From Albimonas sp041685625 (GTDB lineage Bacteria; Pseudomonadota; Alphaproteobacteria; Rhodobacterales; Rhodobacteraceae), in the NCBI GenBank assembly GCA_041685625.1, contig JAWLFJ010000003.1:1-64000 (forward strand): DNA of 64,000 nt, given 5' to 3'. Under the pieces are notes generated by a model. It ran no database searches, was not told the DNA's origin, and saw only the letters and a list, made by a program, of their open reading frames with translations. Made by a program: the position numbers and the translations under genes. Shown here one piece after another: positions 16,118 through 24,819 of this stretch (the stretch's first letter is position 1; every line of letters starts with the position of its first letter).

Positions 16118-16447
16118 ATGGCCCGCATCGTGATCGTCGGCTGGCGCGACATCCCCGCCCAGGTCGTGGCGGGGGCGGGGCGGCGCGCCGCCAAGCGCCC
16201 CCTGCCCGAGCGCTTCGAGCAGGCGATCGACCGCTGCGCGATGCGGGTCGGCGCCCGCGGCTCGGACGCCTATCTGGCCGACTGGCGCCGGAGCGAACCC
16301 TACGAGGCGCCGGGCGAGGACGCGGCGGCGGCCGAGGCCGAGGCGGCGCGCCTCGAGGCCGAATACGACGCCGCGCGGCTCGCCGCGCTGATCGCCAACG
16401 ACGGATGGGAGCCGGCCGCGGCCGGCCGCGACGGGAGCGCCGCATGA
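16118..16447 (+). CDS. Small 'virulence factor' family protein linked to C1 metabolism
   Basis: A 109-residue protein beginning MARIVIVGWRDIPAQVVAG, with a conserved AAKRPLPERFEQAIDRCAMR segment. This matches the alphaproteobacterial family that databases label 'virulence factor', although no virulence role is established. In relatives it is found beside MTHFR-like and methyltetrahydrofolate:corrinoid methyltransferase genes, as here, which suggests a role in corrinoid-dependent methyl transfer. Its stop overlaps the next start (ATGA), so the two are translationally coupled. The C-terminus is an alanine- and glutamate-rich helix. Confidence 0.7.
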   Translation: MARIVIVGWRDIPAQVVAGAGRRAAKRPLPERFEQAIDRCAMRVGARGSDAYLADWRRSEPYEAPGEDAAAAEAEAARLEAEYDAARLAALIANDGWEPAAAGRDGSAA

Positions 16448-17370
16448 CCAAGGTGTTCGACCTCTTCGCCCGGCGCCCGGACGCCGCCCCGGCGGGCGAC
16501 CCCCTGCCCGGCTTCCTCGCCGGATTCTCGATCGAGGTGATGCCGCGCACCGCCGCCAAGGTCGCGGATTTCGCGGCGCTGCTGCCGCAGGGCACGCGGG
16601 TCTACGTCGCGCATGTCGACGGCACGCCGATCGAGGACATGGTCGCGACGGCGCGGCGGCTGCGCGAGGCGGGGATGGTCCCCATGCCGCATCTCCCGGC
16701 GCGCTCGATCCCCTCCGCCGCCGCCTTCGCCGAGTGGCTGACGCGCTACCGCGACGAGGCCGGCGCCGATCAGGCGCTGCTGCTGGCCGGGGGGCGGTCG
16801 GAGCCGGCGGGGCCCTATCGCGACTCGATGCAGTTGCTGGAGACCGGGCTCCTCGACCGGATTGGTTTCCGCCGCCTTCACGTCGCGGGCCATCCGGAGG
16901 GCAACCGCGACGTCGATCCCGGCGGCGGCGAGCGCGTGGCGATGGACGCCCTCGCCTGGAAGCAGGCCGTGGCCGAACGGACGGGCGCCGAGATGGCGAT
17001 CGTCACCCAGTTCGTGTTCGAGGCGGCGCCCGTGGTGGCCTGGGCGCGGCGGCTGGAGGCGGCCGGCCTCCGGCTGCCGATCCATGTCGGCGTGGCGGGG
17101 CCCGCCAAGCTGCAGACGCTGATCCGCTACGCCATGACCTGCGGCGTCGGCGCCTCGGTGCGCGTGCTGCAGAAGCGGGCCGCGGACGTGACGCGGCTGA
17201 TGCTGCCCTTCACGCCGGAGGATCTGCTGCGGGACCTCGCGCGGGCCAAGGCGGAGGACCCGTCGCTGGCGATCGAGGCGGCGCATCTGTTCCCGCTCGG
17301 CGGCATCGAGAAGAGCGCCGAGTTCGTCGCCGGCCCGCTCGCGCGTCGCCGCGTCGCCGCCGCCGGCTGA
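16444..17370 (+). CDS. Methylenetetrahydrofolate reductase-like protein
   Basis: A 308-residue predicted TIM-barrel of the MTHFR superfamily, clearly divergent from the MetF encoded at 14989. Recognisable parts are FSIEVMPRTAAKV (positioned like the SFEFFPP strand), MVPMPHLPAR, LLLAGGRSEPAGPY and VTQFVFEAAPVVAW, which parallels ITQFFFD. The glutamate of the first strand is retained. It probably oxidises methyl-THF or acts in a demethylation pathway together with the downstream methyltransferase. It overlaps the preceding small gene by four bases. Confidence 0.8.
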   Translation: MTKVFDLFARRPDAAPAGDPLPGFLAGFSIEVMPRTAAKVADFAALLPQGTRVYVAHVDGTPIEDMVATARRLREAGMVPMPHLPARSIPSAAAFAEWLTRYRDEAGADQALLLAGGRSEPAGPYRDSMQLLETGLLDRIGFRRLHVAGHPEGNRDVDPGGGERVAMDALAWKQAVAERTGAEMAIVTQFVFEAAPVVAWARRLEAAGLRLPIHVGVAGPAKLQTLIRYAMTCGVGASVRVLQKRAADVTRLMLPFTPEDLLRDLARAKAEDPSLAIEAAHLFPLGGIEKSAEFVAGPLARRRVAAAG

Positions 17371-17451
17371 GTTCCCCTTCGCCTTTCCCGCCGCGCGTCG
17401 CGCCCCGGCGCGGCGTCGGCCCCCCTCGCGCCCCCGAAAGGGATCCGCCGG

Positions 17452-18381
17452 ATGACCCGAACCGTCCTCGAATCCAAGACCCGCAGCGTCGTGATCGGCT
17501 TCGATTCGCCGTTCTGCGTGATCGGCGAGCGCATCAACCCGACCGGGCGCAGGACGCTGGCGGCCCAGCTCGAGGCGGGCGACTTCTCCACCGTCGAGAG
17601 CGACGCGCTGGCGCAGGTGGCCTGCGGGGCCATGGTCTTGGACGTCAACGCGGGCGTGGTCTACAACTCCAACCCGAACCCCAACGAGACCGAGCCGCCG
17701 CTGATGCGCGAGATGGTGCGCCGCGTGCAGGCGCTGGTCGCCGCGCCGCTCTGCATCGACAGCTCCGTGCCCGGCGCGCTCGAGGCGGGGCTGGAGGCGG
17801 CCGAGGGCCGGCCGCTGCTGAACTCCGTCACCGGAGAGGAGGAGCGGCTGGAGACGATCCTGCCGCTGGCGCGGCGATACGGCGTGCCGGTGGTGGCGAT
17901 CTCCAACGACGACACCGGCATCTCGGAGGATCCGGAGGTGCGCTTCGCGGTGGCGAAGCGGATCGTGGAGCGGGCGGCGGATCACGGCGTGCCGGCCTCC
18001 GACATCGTGGTGGATCCGCTGGTGATGCCGGTGGGGGCGATGGCGACGGCGGGGCGGCAGGTCTTCGCGCTGGTGCGCCGGCTGCGCGAGGAGCTGGGGG
18101 TGAACACGACCTGCGGCGCCTCCAACGTCTCCTTCGGCCTGCCGAACCGGCACGCGATCAACGCGGCCTTCCTGCCGATGGCCATCGCCTCGGGCATGAC
18201 CTCGGCCATCATGAACCCCGTGCGCCCGCAGGAGATGGAGGCGATCCGGGCCGCGAACCTGCTGATGGCGCACGATCCGCACGGCGCCGCCTGGATCCGC
18301 GCCTCGAAGCCGCCGGCGCCCGCGGGCGAGGAGGCGGGCGGCGAGGACGGACGGCGACGCCGGCGGCGCGCCAGGGCCTGA
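17452..18381 (+). CDS. Methyltetrahydrofolate:corrinoid methyltransferase-like protein
   Basis: A 309-residue pterin-binding TIM barrel (dihydropteroate synthase/MeTr superfamily). Signatures are the first strand FCVIGERINPTGRRTL, LDVNAG with the pterin-contacting Asn, LCIDSSVPGALEAGL, NSVTGEEERL and the later TTCGASNVSFGLPNR. These match corrinoid-dependent methyltransferases that move methyl groups between a corrinoid protein and THF. No corrinoid protein or MttB-type substrate methyltransferase lies in this window, so partners must be elsewhere. The C-terminus ends in a basic tail. It follows the MTHFR-like gene by 81 bases. Confidence 0.85.
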   Translation: MTRTVLESKTRSVVIGFDSPFCVIGERINPTGRRTLAAQLEAGDFSTVESDALAQVACGAMVLDVNAGVVYNSNPNPNETEPPLMREMVRRVQALVAAPLCIDSSVPGALEAGLEAAEGRPLLNSVTGEEERLETILPLARRYGVPVVAISNDDTGISEDPEVRFAVAKRIVERAADHGVPASDIVVDPLVMPVGAMATAGRQVFALVRRLREELGVNTTCGASNVSFGLPNRHAINAAFLPMAIASGMTSAIMNPVRPQEMEAIRAANLLMAHDPHGAAWIRASKPPAPAGEEAGGEDGRRRRRRARA

Positions 18382-18492
18382 GGCTCGCCGCACGCGGCCT
18401 CTCGGGCGGCCGGCGGGGGCCTCGGGACGGTCACGGCGCGAAACGAATCCGGCCCCCTTCCCCCGCCGCGCGACGCGTCGTAAGAGCGCCTT

Positions 18493-19737
18493 ATGGTCTC
18501 GATCGCCTCCGACGCGTCGCCGGACGCCCCGCTCGTCGACGACCGCCGCGCGCGGCGGAACGTCGTGGTGCTCGTGCTCGCGCAGGCGATCCTCGGCGCC
18601 CAGATGCCGGTGAACTTCGTGCTCGGCGGGCTGGCGGGGCAGACGCTGTCGCCCGAGCCCTGCCTCGCGACGCTGCCGATCTCGCTGATCGTGCTCGGCT
18701 CGATGCTGGCGGCGCCGAACGTCTCGGCCTTCATGGGCCGCTACGGGCGGCGCGCGGGCTTCCTGCTGGGCGCCTTCGGGGGCATGACCGGGGCCGCGCT
18801 CTGCGCCGTGGCGCTGTTCCTCGGCTCCTTCCCGCTGTTCCTCGTCGGGGCCTTCTGCACCGGCCTCTACATGAGCGCGCACGGCTTCTACCGCTTCGCG
18901 GCGGCCGACGGCGCCTCCGACACCTTCCGCCCGAAGGCGATCAGCTGGGTGATGGCGGGCGGCCTCGCCTCGGCGATCATCGGACCGCAGATGGTCAAGC
19001 TGACCTCGGACGCGCTGGCGCCGGTGCCCTTCGCCGGGGCCTACGTCTCGCTGATCGCGCTCAACCTCGTGGGCTCGCTCCTGTTCCTGTTCCTCGATTC
19101 GCCGCGCCCGCCGCGCCCGCGACCGGGGGCGCCGCGCGGGCGCACGCTCGGCCAGCTGCTGCGCACGCCGCGCATCGCGGTGGCGATGATCTGCGGCATG
19201 GTCAGCTACGCGCTGATGAACCTCTCGATGACCTCGACGCCGCTCGCGGTGGTCGGCTGCGGCTACGCCGAGGGGAACGCCGCGGACGTGGTGATGGTGC
19301 ACGTCCTCGCCATGTTCCTGCCGAGCTTCTTCACCGGACACGTCATCAACCGCGTCGGGGTGGAGCGGGTGATCGCGGCGGGTCTGCTGATCCTCGCCGC
19401 CTCGGGGATCGTCGCGCTTTCGGGCGTGCGGCTGGAGCAGTTCTACGTTGCGCTGTTCCTGCTCGGGATCGGCTGGAACTTCGGCTACATCGGCGCGACC
19501 TCGATGCTCGCCGGCGCGCACTCGCCGGAGGAGCGCAGCCGCGTGCAGGGCATGAACGACTTCGCGGTGTTCGGCCTCGTCACCGTCGCCTCGCTCGCCT
19601 CGGGCGGGCTGATGAACTGCGCCGGCACCGACCCGGAGGCCGGCTGGGCGCTGGTGAACCTCGCGATGATCCCGTTCCTCGCGCTCGCCGGCGGCGCGCT
19701 GCTGTGGTTCGTGATCCGCAGGCCCGAGACGGCCTGA
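18493..19737 (+). CDS. MFS transporter
   Basis: A 414-residue protein with twelve predicted transmembrane helices, charged N-terminus (DDRRARRNVVVLVLAQ) and a motif-A-like loop FMGRYGRRAGFLLG. It resembles the branch of bacterial MFS proteins whose substrate is unknown. The start lacks a Shine-Dalgarno sequence and carries the same TAAG-N5-CTTA repeat over the start codon as the MFS gene at 11982. It lies 111 bases after the corrinoid methyltransferase gene, so a link to that pathway is possible but not shown. Confidence 0.85.
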   Translation: MVSIASDASPDAPLVDDRRARRNVVVLVLAQAILGAQMPVNFVLGGLAGQTLSPEPCLATLPISLIVLGSMLAAPNVSAFMGRYGRRAGFLLGAFGGMTGAALCAVALFLGSFPLFLVGAFCTGLYMSAHGFYRFAAADGASDTFRPKAISWVMAGGLASAIIGPQMVKLTSDALAPVPFAGAYVSLIALNLVGSLLFLFLDSPRPPRPRPGAPRGRTLGQLLRTPRIAVAMICGMVSYALMNLSMTSTPLAVVGCGYAEGNAADVVMVHVLAMFLPSFFTGHVINRVGVERVIAAGLLILAASGIVALSGVRLEQFYVALFLLGIGWNFGYIGATSMLAGAHSPEERSRVQGMNDFAVFGLVTVASLASGGLMNCAGTDPEAGWALVNLAMIPFLALAGGALLWFVIRRPETA

Positions 19738-19818
19738 CGGGTGCGGGCGTCGGGCCTTCGCCCGATCGCGGCCGGCGGCGGGCGCGGCCCGGCGCGCCGT
19801 CCGCGCCGCGCCTCGGCC

Positions 19819-20292
19819 TCACTCGTCGGCCAGCTCGTTCACGGTGGTCGCGCCGACGTTGCCGAGGTTGCCGAAGATCTGCTGCAGCGCCGAGAGCTCG
19901 CGCCCGAAGGTGGGCGTGGTGCGGGTGACGAGATTGACCACCCGCCCGTCCTCGAGCCCGTATCGGTCGATGCCGGAGACCAGGCCGTCCTCGTCGAAGC
20001 GCACGACGATCACGCGCCGGTCGGTCACCTCCGGCGCGTTCCAGCCGAGCGTCTCGACCCGGCTGAACACGTAGTACCAGGCGTCGTCGCGGATCACGCC
20101 GGAGGTCGAGGGCCGGCCGATCTTGGAGGCGACGCTGCCGGTGGTGTCGAGGCCGGGCGCGAGCTCCTCGAGCCGCGTCTCGGTCGGCGCGTAGCCGTGG
20201 GTGGTGACCACCGGCTCGCAGCCCGCCAGCGCGGCGAACAGCGCCGCCCCGGCGGCGCCCGTCCTGTAGCCGATGCGACCGCGGCGCCCCAT
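19819..20292 (-). CDS. SmpA/OmlA-domain outer-membrane lipoprotein (BamE-like)
   Basis: A 157-residue lipoprotein. The signal peptide ends in a lipobox, ALAGC, around residue 25, so the mature N-terminus is a lipidated Cys. The following domain has the BamE/OmlA pattern, with SVASKIGRPSTSGVIRDDAWYYVF near the middle. BamE supports the outer-membrane protein insertion machine. The ATG giving MGRRGRIG is chosen because it fits a signal peptide; an upstream in-frame start would add 27 residues of non-signal text. It is divergent from the DUF177 gene, the usual Rhodobacterales arrangement. Confidence 0.85.
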   Translation of the reverse strand: MGRRGRIGYRTGAAGAALFAALAGCEPVVTTHGYAPTETRLEELAPGLDTTGSVASKIGRPSTSGVIRDDAWYYVFSRVETLGWNAPEVTDRRVIVVRFDEDGLVSGIDRYGLEDGRVVNLVTRTTPTFGRELSALQQIFGNLGNVGATTVNELADE

Positions 20293-20458
20293 GCCTCGCT
20301 CTCCGATCCGTTCCCGACGATGCGCCGTCGGCCCGGCGACGGACGGCTTGCGCGACCGAAGTATCCCGCGCATCTAATGACTGCAAGCCGCCGCCCGGCG
20401 CCCCCCTGAAGGGTCCGCCGTCCGCGCTTCGCGCCCGTGGATACAGAGGAGCCCCGCC

Positions 20459-21040
20459 ATGCCGCGCCCCGGCCGCGACCTGCCGCCGCCGCCCGAATTC
20501 TCCCGCCCGGTCCGGGTGACGGCGCTGGGGCGCGACGGCGATACGATCGCCGCCTCCGCCGACGCCGAGGAGCGCGAGGCGCTCGCCCGACGCTACCGCG
20601 TCAAGGCGCTGCCGCGGATGGAGTTCGAGGCCCGCATCAGTCCCGACATGGACGGCTGGCGGGTGGAGGGGGTGGCCCGCGCCAAGGTGGTGCAGCGCTG
20701 CGTGGTGTCGCTGACCGACGTCTCGCAGAGCGTCGAGGAGCGCTTCGCGCGCCGCTTCCATCCGGGCGCGCCGGCGCCGGACCTGACCGACCTCGATCCC
20801 GAGGAGGAGGAGGATCCGCCCGAGCCGCTGCCCGCCGTGCTCGACCCCGCCGAAATGGCGGCCGAGGCGGTGGCCCTCGCGATCGACCCCTATCCGCGCG
20901 CGCCCGACGCGCGCTTCGAGGGCCGCGCCAGCCGGCCCGAGGGCGCCGCGCCGCTGGAGGACCGCCGCCCCAGTCCCTTCGCCGATCTCGCGGCGCTGCG
21001 CGGACGCCCCGCGGGCGACGACGAGGCTGACGGGGACTGA
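20459..21040 (+). CDS. DUF177 (YceD family) protein
   Basis: A 193-residue member of the YceD/DUF177 family. The conserved core CVVSLTDVSQSVEERFARRF (a Cys-containing strand) and the acidic DLDPEEEEDPPEPLP region followed by PAEMAAEAVALAIDPYPRAP are characteristic. The family is linked to 23S rRNA or ribosome assembly and nearly always sits before rpmF, as it does here (about 200 bases upstream). It is first in the DUF177-rpmF-plsX-fabH series. Confidence 0.88.
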   Translation: MPRPGRDLPPPPEFSRPVRVTALGRDGDTIAASADAEEREALARRYRVKALPRMEFEARISPDMDGWRVEGVARAKVVQRCVVSLTDVSQSVEERFARRFHPGAPAPDLTDLDPEEEEDPPEPLPAVLDPAEMAAEAVALAIDPYPRAPDARFEGRASRPEGAAPLEDRRPSPFADLAALRGRPAGDDEADGD

Positions 21041-21083
21041 GCGCGGAGGGGCGCCTCGTCGGCGCGCAAGGCCGCCGCGCCCC

Positions 21084-21111
21084 TTGCGCCGCGCGCGGGT
21101 TCGCGTATGGT
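21084..21111 (+). promoter_or_regulatory. Candidate rpmF promoter
   Basis: TTGCGC, 16 bases, then TATGGT, in the 200-base gap between the DUF177 gene and rpmF. It would add extra ribosomal-protein expression on top of read-through. Confidence 0.45.
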
Positions 21112-21239
21112 CCGCGCTCGTTTTCCTAGGGAGTCGGACGCGACGGCCGCGGTCATTCGAAGGACCGCGGGCGGAGGCGCCGGCCCCCGCGGCGCGTCGC
21201 GGAGACTCCGGCGCCGCGGCACGCAGTCGGAGGTCTGAA

Positions 21240-21443
21240 ATGGCGGTCCAGCAGAACCGTGTCACCCGCTCGCGGCGCAACATGCGCCGCTCGCACCACG
21301 CCCTCGTCGGCTCCACCTTCGCCGAATGCCCGAGCTGCGGCGAACTCAAGCGCCCGCATCACGTCTGCGGGTCCTGCGGACATTACGGCGGCCGCGAGGT
21401 CGTCGCGATGGCCGACGAGATCGATCTCGACGACGAGGGCTGA
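21240..21443 (+). CDS. rpmF: 50S ribosomal protein bL32 (L32)
   Basis: A 67-residue L32. It begins MAVQQNRVTRSRRNMRRSHH and contains a full set of four zinc-ligand cysteines as CPSC and CGSC, so it is the zinc-binding (C+) form. The acidic C-terminus EIDLDDEG is typical of alphaproteobacteria. It lies 28 bases before plsX. Confidence 0.97.
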   Translation: MAVQQNRVTRSRRNMRRSHHALVGSTFAECPSCGELKRPHHVCGSCGHYGGREVVAMADEIDLDDEG

Positions 21444-21471
21444 GCCGGGCGTCGCGCCCGGCCGCCGCATC

Positions 21472-22626
21472 ATGCCGGGGGCCGACATCCCTCCGCCGGA
21501 CCGCGGGTCCGCCGCCTCCGCCCAGCCGGCGCCCGCCGGGCGGCCTGAGGCGGCGGTGATCTCGGTCGACGCCATGGGCGGCGATCGCGGCCCGGCGGCG
21601 GTTATCGGCGGGCTTCACATCTCGGCCAAGCGCAACCCGGACATCCGCTTCATCCTGCACGGGCCGGAGGCCGAACTGACCCGGCTGATGCGCCGGCGCG
21701 GGCGCCTCGCGGAGCGCTGCGAGATCCGCGACGCCCCCGGCGTGGTGCCGATGGACGCAAAGCCCTCCCGCGTCATGCGCAAGGCGCGCGACACCTCCAT
21801 GCTCGCGGCGCTGCAATGCGTCGCCTCCGGCGAGGCGTCGACCTGCGTCTCCTGCGGCAACACCGGCGCGCTGATGGCCCTCGCCATGATGACGCTGCGC
21901 AAGGCGCCGAGCATCGACCGGCCGGCGATCGCGGTGTTCTGGCCCTCCCGCGGGCCGGCGGGGCACAACATCGTGCTCGACGTCGGGGCCGACATCCGGG
22001 CCGATCCGCGCAACCTCCTGCAATACGCGCTGATGGGCGCCGAATACGCCCGCATCGGGCTCGACTGCGCGCGCCCGCGCGTCGGGCTGCTGAACGTCGG
22101 GGCCGAGGACACCAAGGGCGGGGACGAGCTGCGCCGAGCGGCGGAACTGATCGCCACCGCCGCGATCCGGCCCGGCGCGGACTTCTCCTACATCGGCTTC
22201 GTCGAGGGCGGGGACATCCTCTCGGACCGGGTCGACGTGATCGTCACCGACGGCTTCACCGGCAACGTGGCGCTGAAGACGGCGGAGGGCGCGGCGAAGA
22301 TGATCGCCGAAGCCGTGCGCGACGCCTTCTCGGCCGGCTGGGGCGGCAAGCTCGCGGCGCTGCTGGCCTGGCGCTCGCTGGCGCGGCTGAAGAAGCGCAT
22401 CGATCCGCGACGCGTCAACGGCGGCGTGTTCCTCGGCCTCAACGGCTCGGTCGTGAAGAGCCATGGCGGCGCCGACGCCACCGGCGTCTCGGCCGCCGTG
22501 AAGCTCGCGGCGACGATGGGGCTGACCGGCTTTCAAGATCGGGTGGCGGAACAGGTTGCAAACGCCCTGTCCGACGTCGATGTTGCGCCCACCGAAACCA
22601 GATTCACCGGGATTTCCGAGGGATGA
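21472..22626 (+). CDS. plsX: Phosphate acyltransferase PlsX
   Basis: PlsX converts acyl-ACP to acyl-phosphate for phosphatidic acid synthesis, at the membrane surface. The 384-residue protein has the N-terminal strand ISVDAMGGDRGP, the SCGNTGALMA helix, and the C-terminal TDGFTGNVALKT and GSVVKSHGGAD motifs. A proline-rich extension of about 25 residues precedes the core; the start at 21472 is supported by position but a GTG nearer the core is possible. Its stop overlaps the fabH start (ATGA). Confidence 0.96.
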   Translation: MPGADIPPPDRGSAASAQPAPAGRPEAAVISVDAMGGDRGPAAVIGGLHISAKRNPDIRFILHGPEAELTRLMRRRGRLAERCEIRDAPGVVPMDAKPSRVMRKARDTSMLAALQCVASGEASTCVSCGNTGALMALAMMTLRKAPSIDRPAIAVFWPSRGPAGHNIVLDVGADIRADPRNLLQYALMGAEYARIGLDCARPRVGLLNVGAEDTKGGDELRRAAELIATAAIRPGADFSYIGFVEGGDILSDRVDVIVTDGFTGNVALKTAEGAAKMIAEAVRDAFSAGWGGKLAALLAWRSLARLKKRIDPRRVNGGVFLGLNGSVVKSHGGADATGVSAAVKLAATMGLTGFQDRVAEQVANALSDVDVAPTETRFTGISEG

Positions 22627-23600
22627 CCGTCACACGCGCCGTGCCTCTCGGCTGCGGCCACCATCTGCCCGACCGCATCGTCGAGAACGCGGAGTTCGCC
22701 GACACGCTCGACACCTCGGACGAATGGATCCGCTCGCGGTCCGGGATCGAGCGCCGACACTTCGCCGCGCCGGGCGAGAAGACGTCCGACCTCGCGATTC
22801 CGGCGGCGGAGCGCGCCCTGGCGGCGGCCGGGCTCGGGCCGGGCGACCTCGACGCGATCATCCTCGCGACCGCCACGCCGGACCAGACCTTCCCGTCGAC
22901 GGCGACGCGGGTGCAGGACGCGCTCGGCATGCGGCACGGCTTCGCCTTCGACGTGCAGGCCGTCTGCGCCGGGTTCGTCTACGCCGTCTCCGTGGCCAAC
23001 GCGATGATCGTCTCGGGCCAGGCGCGCACCGTGATGGTGATCGGGGCCGAGACGTTCTCGCGCATCCTCGACTGGGAGGACCGCGCCACCTGCGTCCTCT
23101 TCGGCGACGGCGCCGGCGCGCTGATCCTCTCGGGCGAGCCCGGGACCGGGGCGCTTTCGGACCGGGGCGTGATGGCGGTGAAGACGCATTCCGACGGCGC
23201 CCATCACGACCTGCTCTACGTCGACGGCGGCCCCTCCACCACCGGGCTCGCGGGCGTGGTGCGGATGGAGGGGCGCAAGGTCTTCCAGCACGCGGTCAAC
23301 AAACTCGCGGACGTGGCGCACGAGGCGCTGGCCGCCTGCGGCGCCACCGCCGAGGACGTGGACTGGATGGTGCCGCACCAGGCCAATCTGCGCATCATCG
23401 AGGCGACGGCGCGCAAGACCGGCCTGCCGATGCAGAAGGTGGTCGTGACGGTCCAGAATCACGGCAACACCTCGGCCGCCTCGATCCCCCTCGCCCTTTC
23501 CGAATCCGTCGCCGCGGGCCGGATCGTCCGCGGCGATCTGCTGCTGATGGAGGCCATCGGCGGCGGCCTCGCCTGGGGTGCGGCGGTGATGCGCTGGTGA
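22623..23600 (+). CDS. fabH: 3-oxoacyl-ACP synthase III
   Basis: FabH condenses acetyl-CoA with malonyl-ACP to begin fatty acid synthesis. The 325-residue thiolase-fold protein retains the full catalytic triad: Cys115 (VQAVCAGF), His252 (VPHQANLRI) and Asn282 (NHGNTSAAS). Length is standard. It is translationally coupled to plsX by a four-base overlap. Confidence 0.97.
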   Translation: MTVTRAVPLGCGHHLPDRIVENAEFADTLDTSDEWIRSRSGIERRHFAAPGEKTSDLAIPAAERALAAAGLGPGDLDAIILATATPDQTFPSTATRVQDALGMRHGFAFDVQAVCAGFVYAVSVANAMIVSGQARTVMVIGAETFSRILDWEDRATCVLFGDGAGALILSGEPGTGALSDRGVMAVKTHSDGAHHDLLYVDGGPSTTGLAGVVRMEGRKVFQHAVNKLADVAHEALAACGATAEDVDWMVPHQANLRIIEATARKTGLPMQKVVVTVQNHGNTSAASIPLALSESVAAGRIVRGDLLLMEAIGGGLAWGAAVMRW

Positions 23601-23655
23601 GCGGCCGGGAGCGGGCTTCCGCCGCGTCTGCAGGCCTGCTTCCAAGTCGTTGACA

Positions 23656-23685
23656 TTGACTCCCATTTCGGCGCGCGCCTAGGCT
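23656..23685 (+). promoter_or_regulatory. Candidate ihfA promoter
   Basis: TTGACT, 18 bases, then TAGGCT, giving a leader of about 65 bases. A second consensus-like TTGACA lies just upstream (23650-23655) in direct tandem with it. Confidence 0.5.
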
Positions 23686-23755
23686 CGTGCCGGTCGGGGG
23701 ATCCGCGCGGCCGCCAAGAGCCGTGAGCGCCGTCATCACCTTTGGGAGCCGGAGC

Positions 23756-24058
23756 ATGTCCAGCAAGACGCATACGCGCCTCGACCTGACCGAAGCCGTC
23801 TACCGGGAGGTCGGCCTCTCGCGAAACGAATCCGCCGACCTGGTCGAGAGCATCCTCGGGCACGTCTCCGACGCGCTGGTGCGCGGCGAGAGCGTGAAGA
23901 TCTCCTCCTTCGGCACCTTTCAGGTGCGCCAGAAGGGCGCGCGCATGGGGCGCAATCCCAAGACCGGCGAGGAGGTTCCGATCGAGCCGCGCCGGGTGCT
24001 GGTGTTCCGACCGTCCCACATCCTCAAGGACCGCATCAATCAGAGCCTGAGCGGCTGA
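23756..24058 (+). CDS. ihfA: Integration host factor alpha subunit
   Basis: IHF-alpha pairs with IHF-beta to bend DNA in recombination, replication and transcription. The 100-residue protein has the HU/IHF fold: the N-terminal helices with LTEAVYREVGLSRNES, FGTFQVRQKGARMGRNPKTGEE at the DNA-binding arm (in pieces), and the tip Pro in NPKTG. The LDLTEAV start is typical of alphaproteobacterial IhfA. It follows fabH and precedes a MerR gene, the usual Rhodobacterales order. Confidence 0.95.
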   Translation: MSSKTHTRLDLTEAVYREVGLSRNESADLVESILGHVSDALVRGESVKISSFGTFQVRQKGARMGRNPKTGEEVPIEPRRVLVFRPSHILKDRINQSLSG

Positions 24059-24113
24059 CGGATTCCCGCGGCCCCGCGCGCCATGCGTGCGGGACCGCCG
24101 ACGAAGGCTCGAC

Positions 24114-24653
24114 ATGGAAAAGTCCCCCAACGCGTTCAGGACCATCTCGGAGGTCTCCGACACCTTGGACGTCCCGGCGCACGTGTTGCGGTTCTGGGAA
24201 TCGAAGTTCCCGCAGGTCAAGCCCGTGAAGCGCGGCGGCGGCCGGCGCTACTACCGGCCCGAGGACGTCGCGCTGCTCGTCGGCGTGCGCGAGCTGCTCT
24301 ACGAGGACGGCCTGACCATCAAGGGCGTGCAGAAGATCTTCCGCGAGCGCGGCGCGCGCAGCGTGATCGAGCGCGGGGCCGAGGCGATGGAGAGCCTCGG
24401 TGTCGCCGCCGACGGCGCCGCAGGGCCGGCCCGCGCCGCACCGGAGGCCGTCGCGCCGCCCCAGCCTTCGCGCGCCCCGGCGGCGCCCGTTCCGGACGAG
24501 GCCCCGGCCGAGCCCGAGGCCGCCGCCGGCGCCGACGCGGAACCCGCCGTCGAGGTCGCCGACCCCGCGCGGGTGCGCGCCGCCATCGCCCGGCTGGAGG
24601 CGCTGCGCGAGCGCCTGCGCCGCGATCCGCTCGACGCATCCGGCGGCGCCTGA
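24114..24653 (+). CDS. MerR-family transcriptional regulator
   Basis: A 179-residue regulator with an N-terminal winged-helix MerR domain (RTISEVSDTLDVPAHVLRFWE, then RRYYRPEDVALL) covering about residues 8-78. The rest is an alanine/proline-rich linker and a short C-terminal helix with ARVRAAIARLEALRERLRR. There is no cysteine-rich effector domain, so it is not a metal sensor. It is the regulator regularly found after ihfA in this order of bacteria, and its effector is unknown. Confidence 0.9.
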   Translation: MEKSPNAFRTISEVSDTLDVPAHVLRFWESKFPQVKPVKRGGGRRYYRPEDVALLVGVRELLYEDGLTIKGVQKIFRERGARSVIERGAEAMESLGVAADGAAGPARAAPEAVAPPQPSRAPAAPVPDEAPAEPEAAAGADAEPAVEVADPARVRAAIARLEALRERLRRDPLDASGGA

Positions 24654-24683
24654 AGGCCGGCGCGCCGGATGCGTCGGGACGTC

Positions 24684-24712
24684 TTGCAAGGCGCGGTCGA
24701 AGCGCCTAGACG
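24684..24712 (+). promoter_or_regulatory. Candidate tRNA-Pro promoter
   Basis: TTGCAA, 17 bases, then TAGACG. Transcription would start about five bases before the mature tRNA end. Confidence 0.55.
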
Positions 24713-24723
24713 GGGGCTCGGAT

Positions 24724-24800
24724 CGGGCTGTAGCGCAGCTTGGTAGCGCGTCCGTCTGGGGGACGGAAGGTCGTGAGTTCGAATCTCGCCAGCCCGACCA
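24724..24800 (+). tRNA. tRNA-Pro (anticodon GGG)
   Basis: A 77-base cloverleaf with encoded CCA. The acceptor stem CGGGCTG pairs with CAGCCCG, the D stem is GCGC/GCGC, and the anticodon stem TCCGT/ACGGA encloses a CTGGGGG loop with anticodon GGG. The T arm is GTGAG-TTCGAAT-CTCGC. The C1 base, with A73, is typical of bacterial tRNA-Pro. The dcd coding sequence begins only 19 bases after its CCA, with no terminator between. Confidence 0.97.
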
Positions 24801-24819
24801 CTCACCCCGCCTTTGCGGC

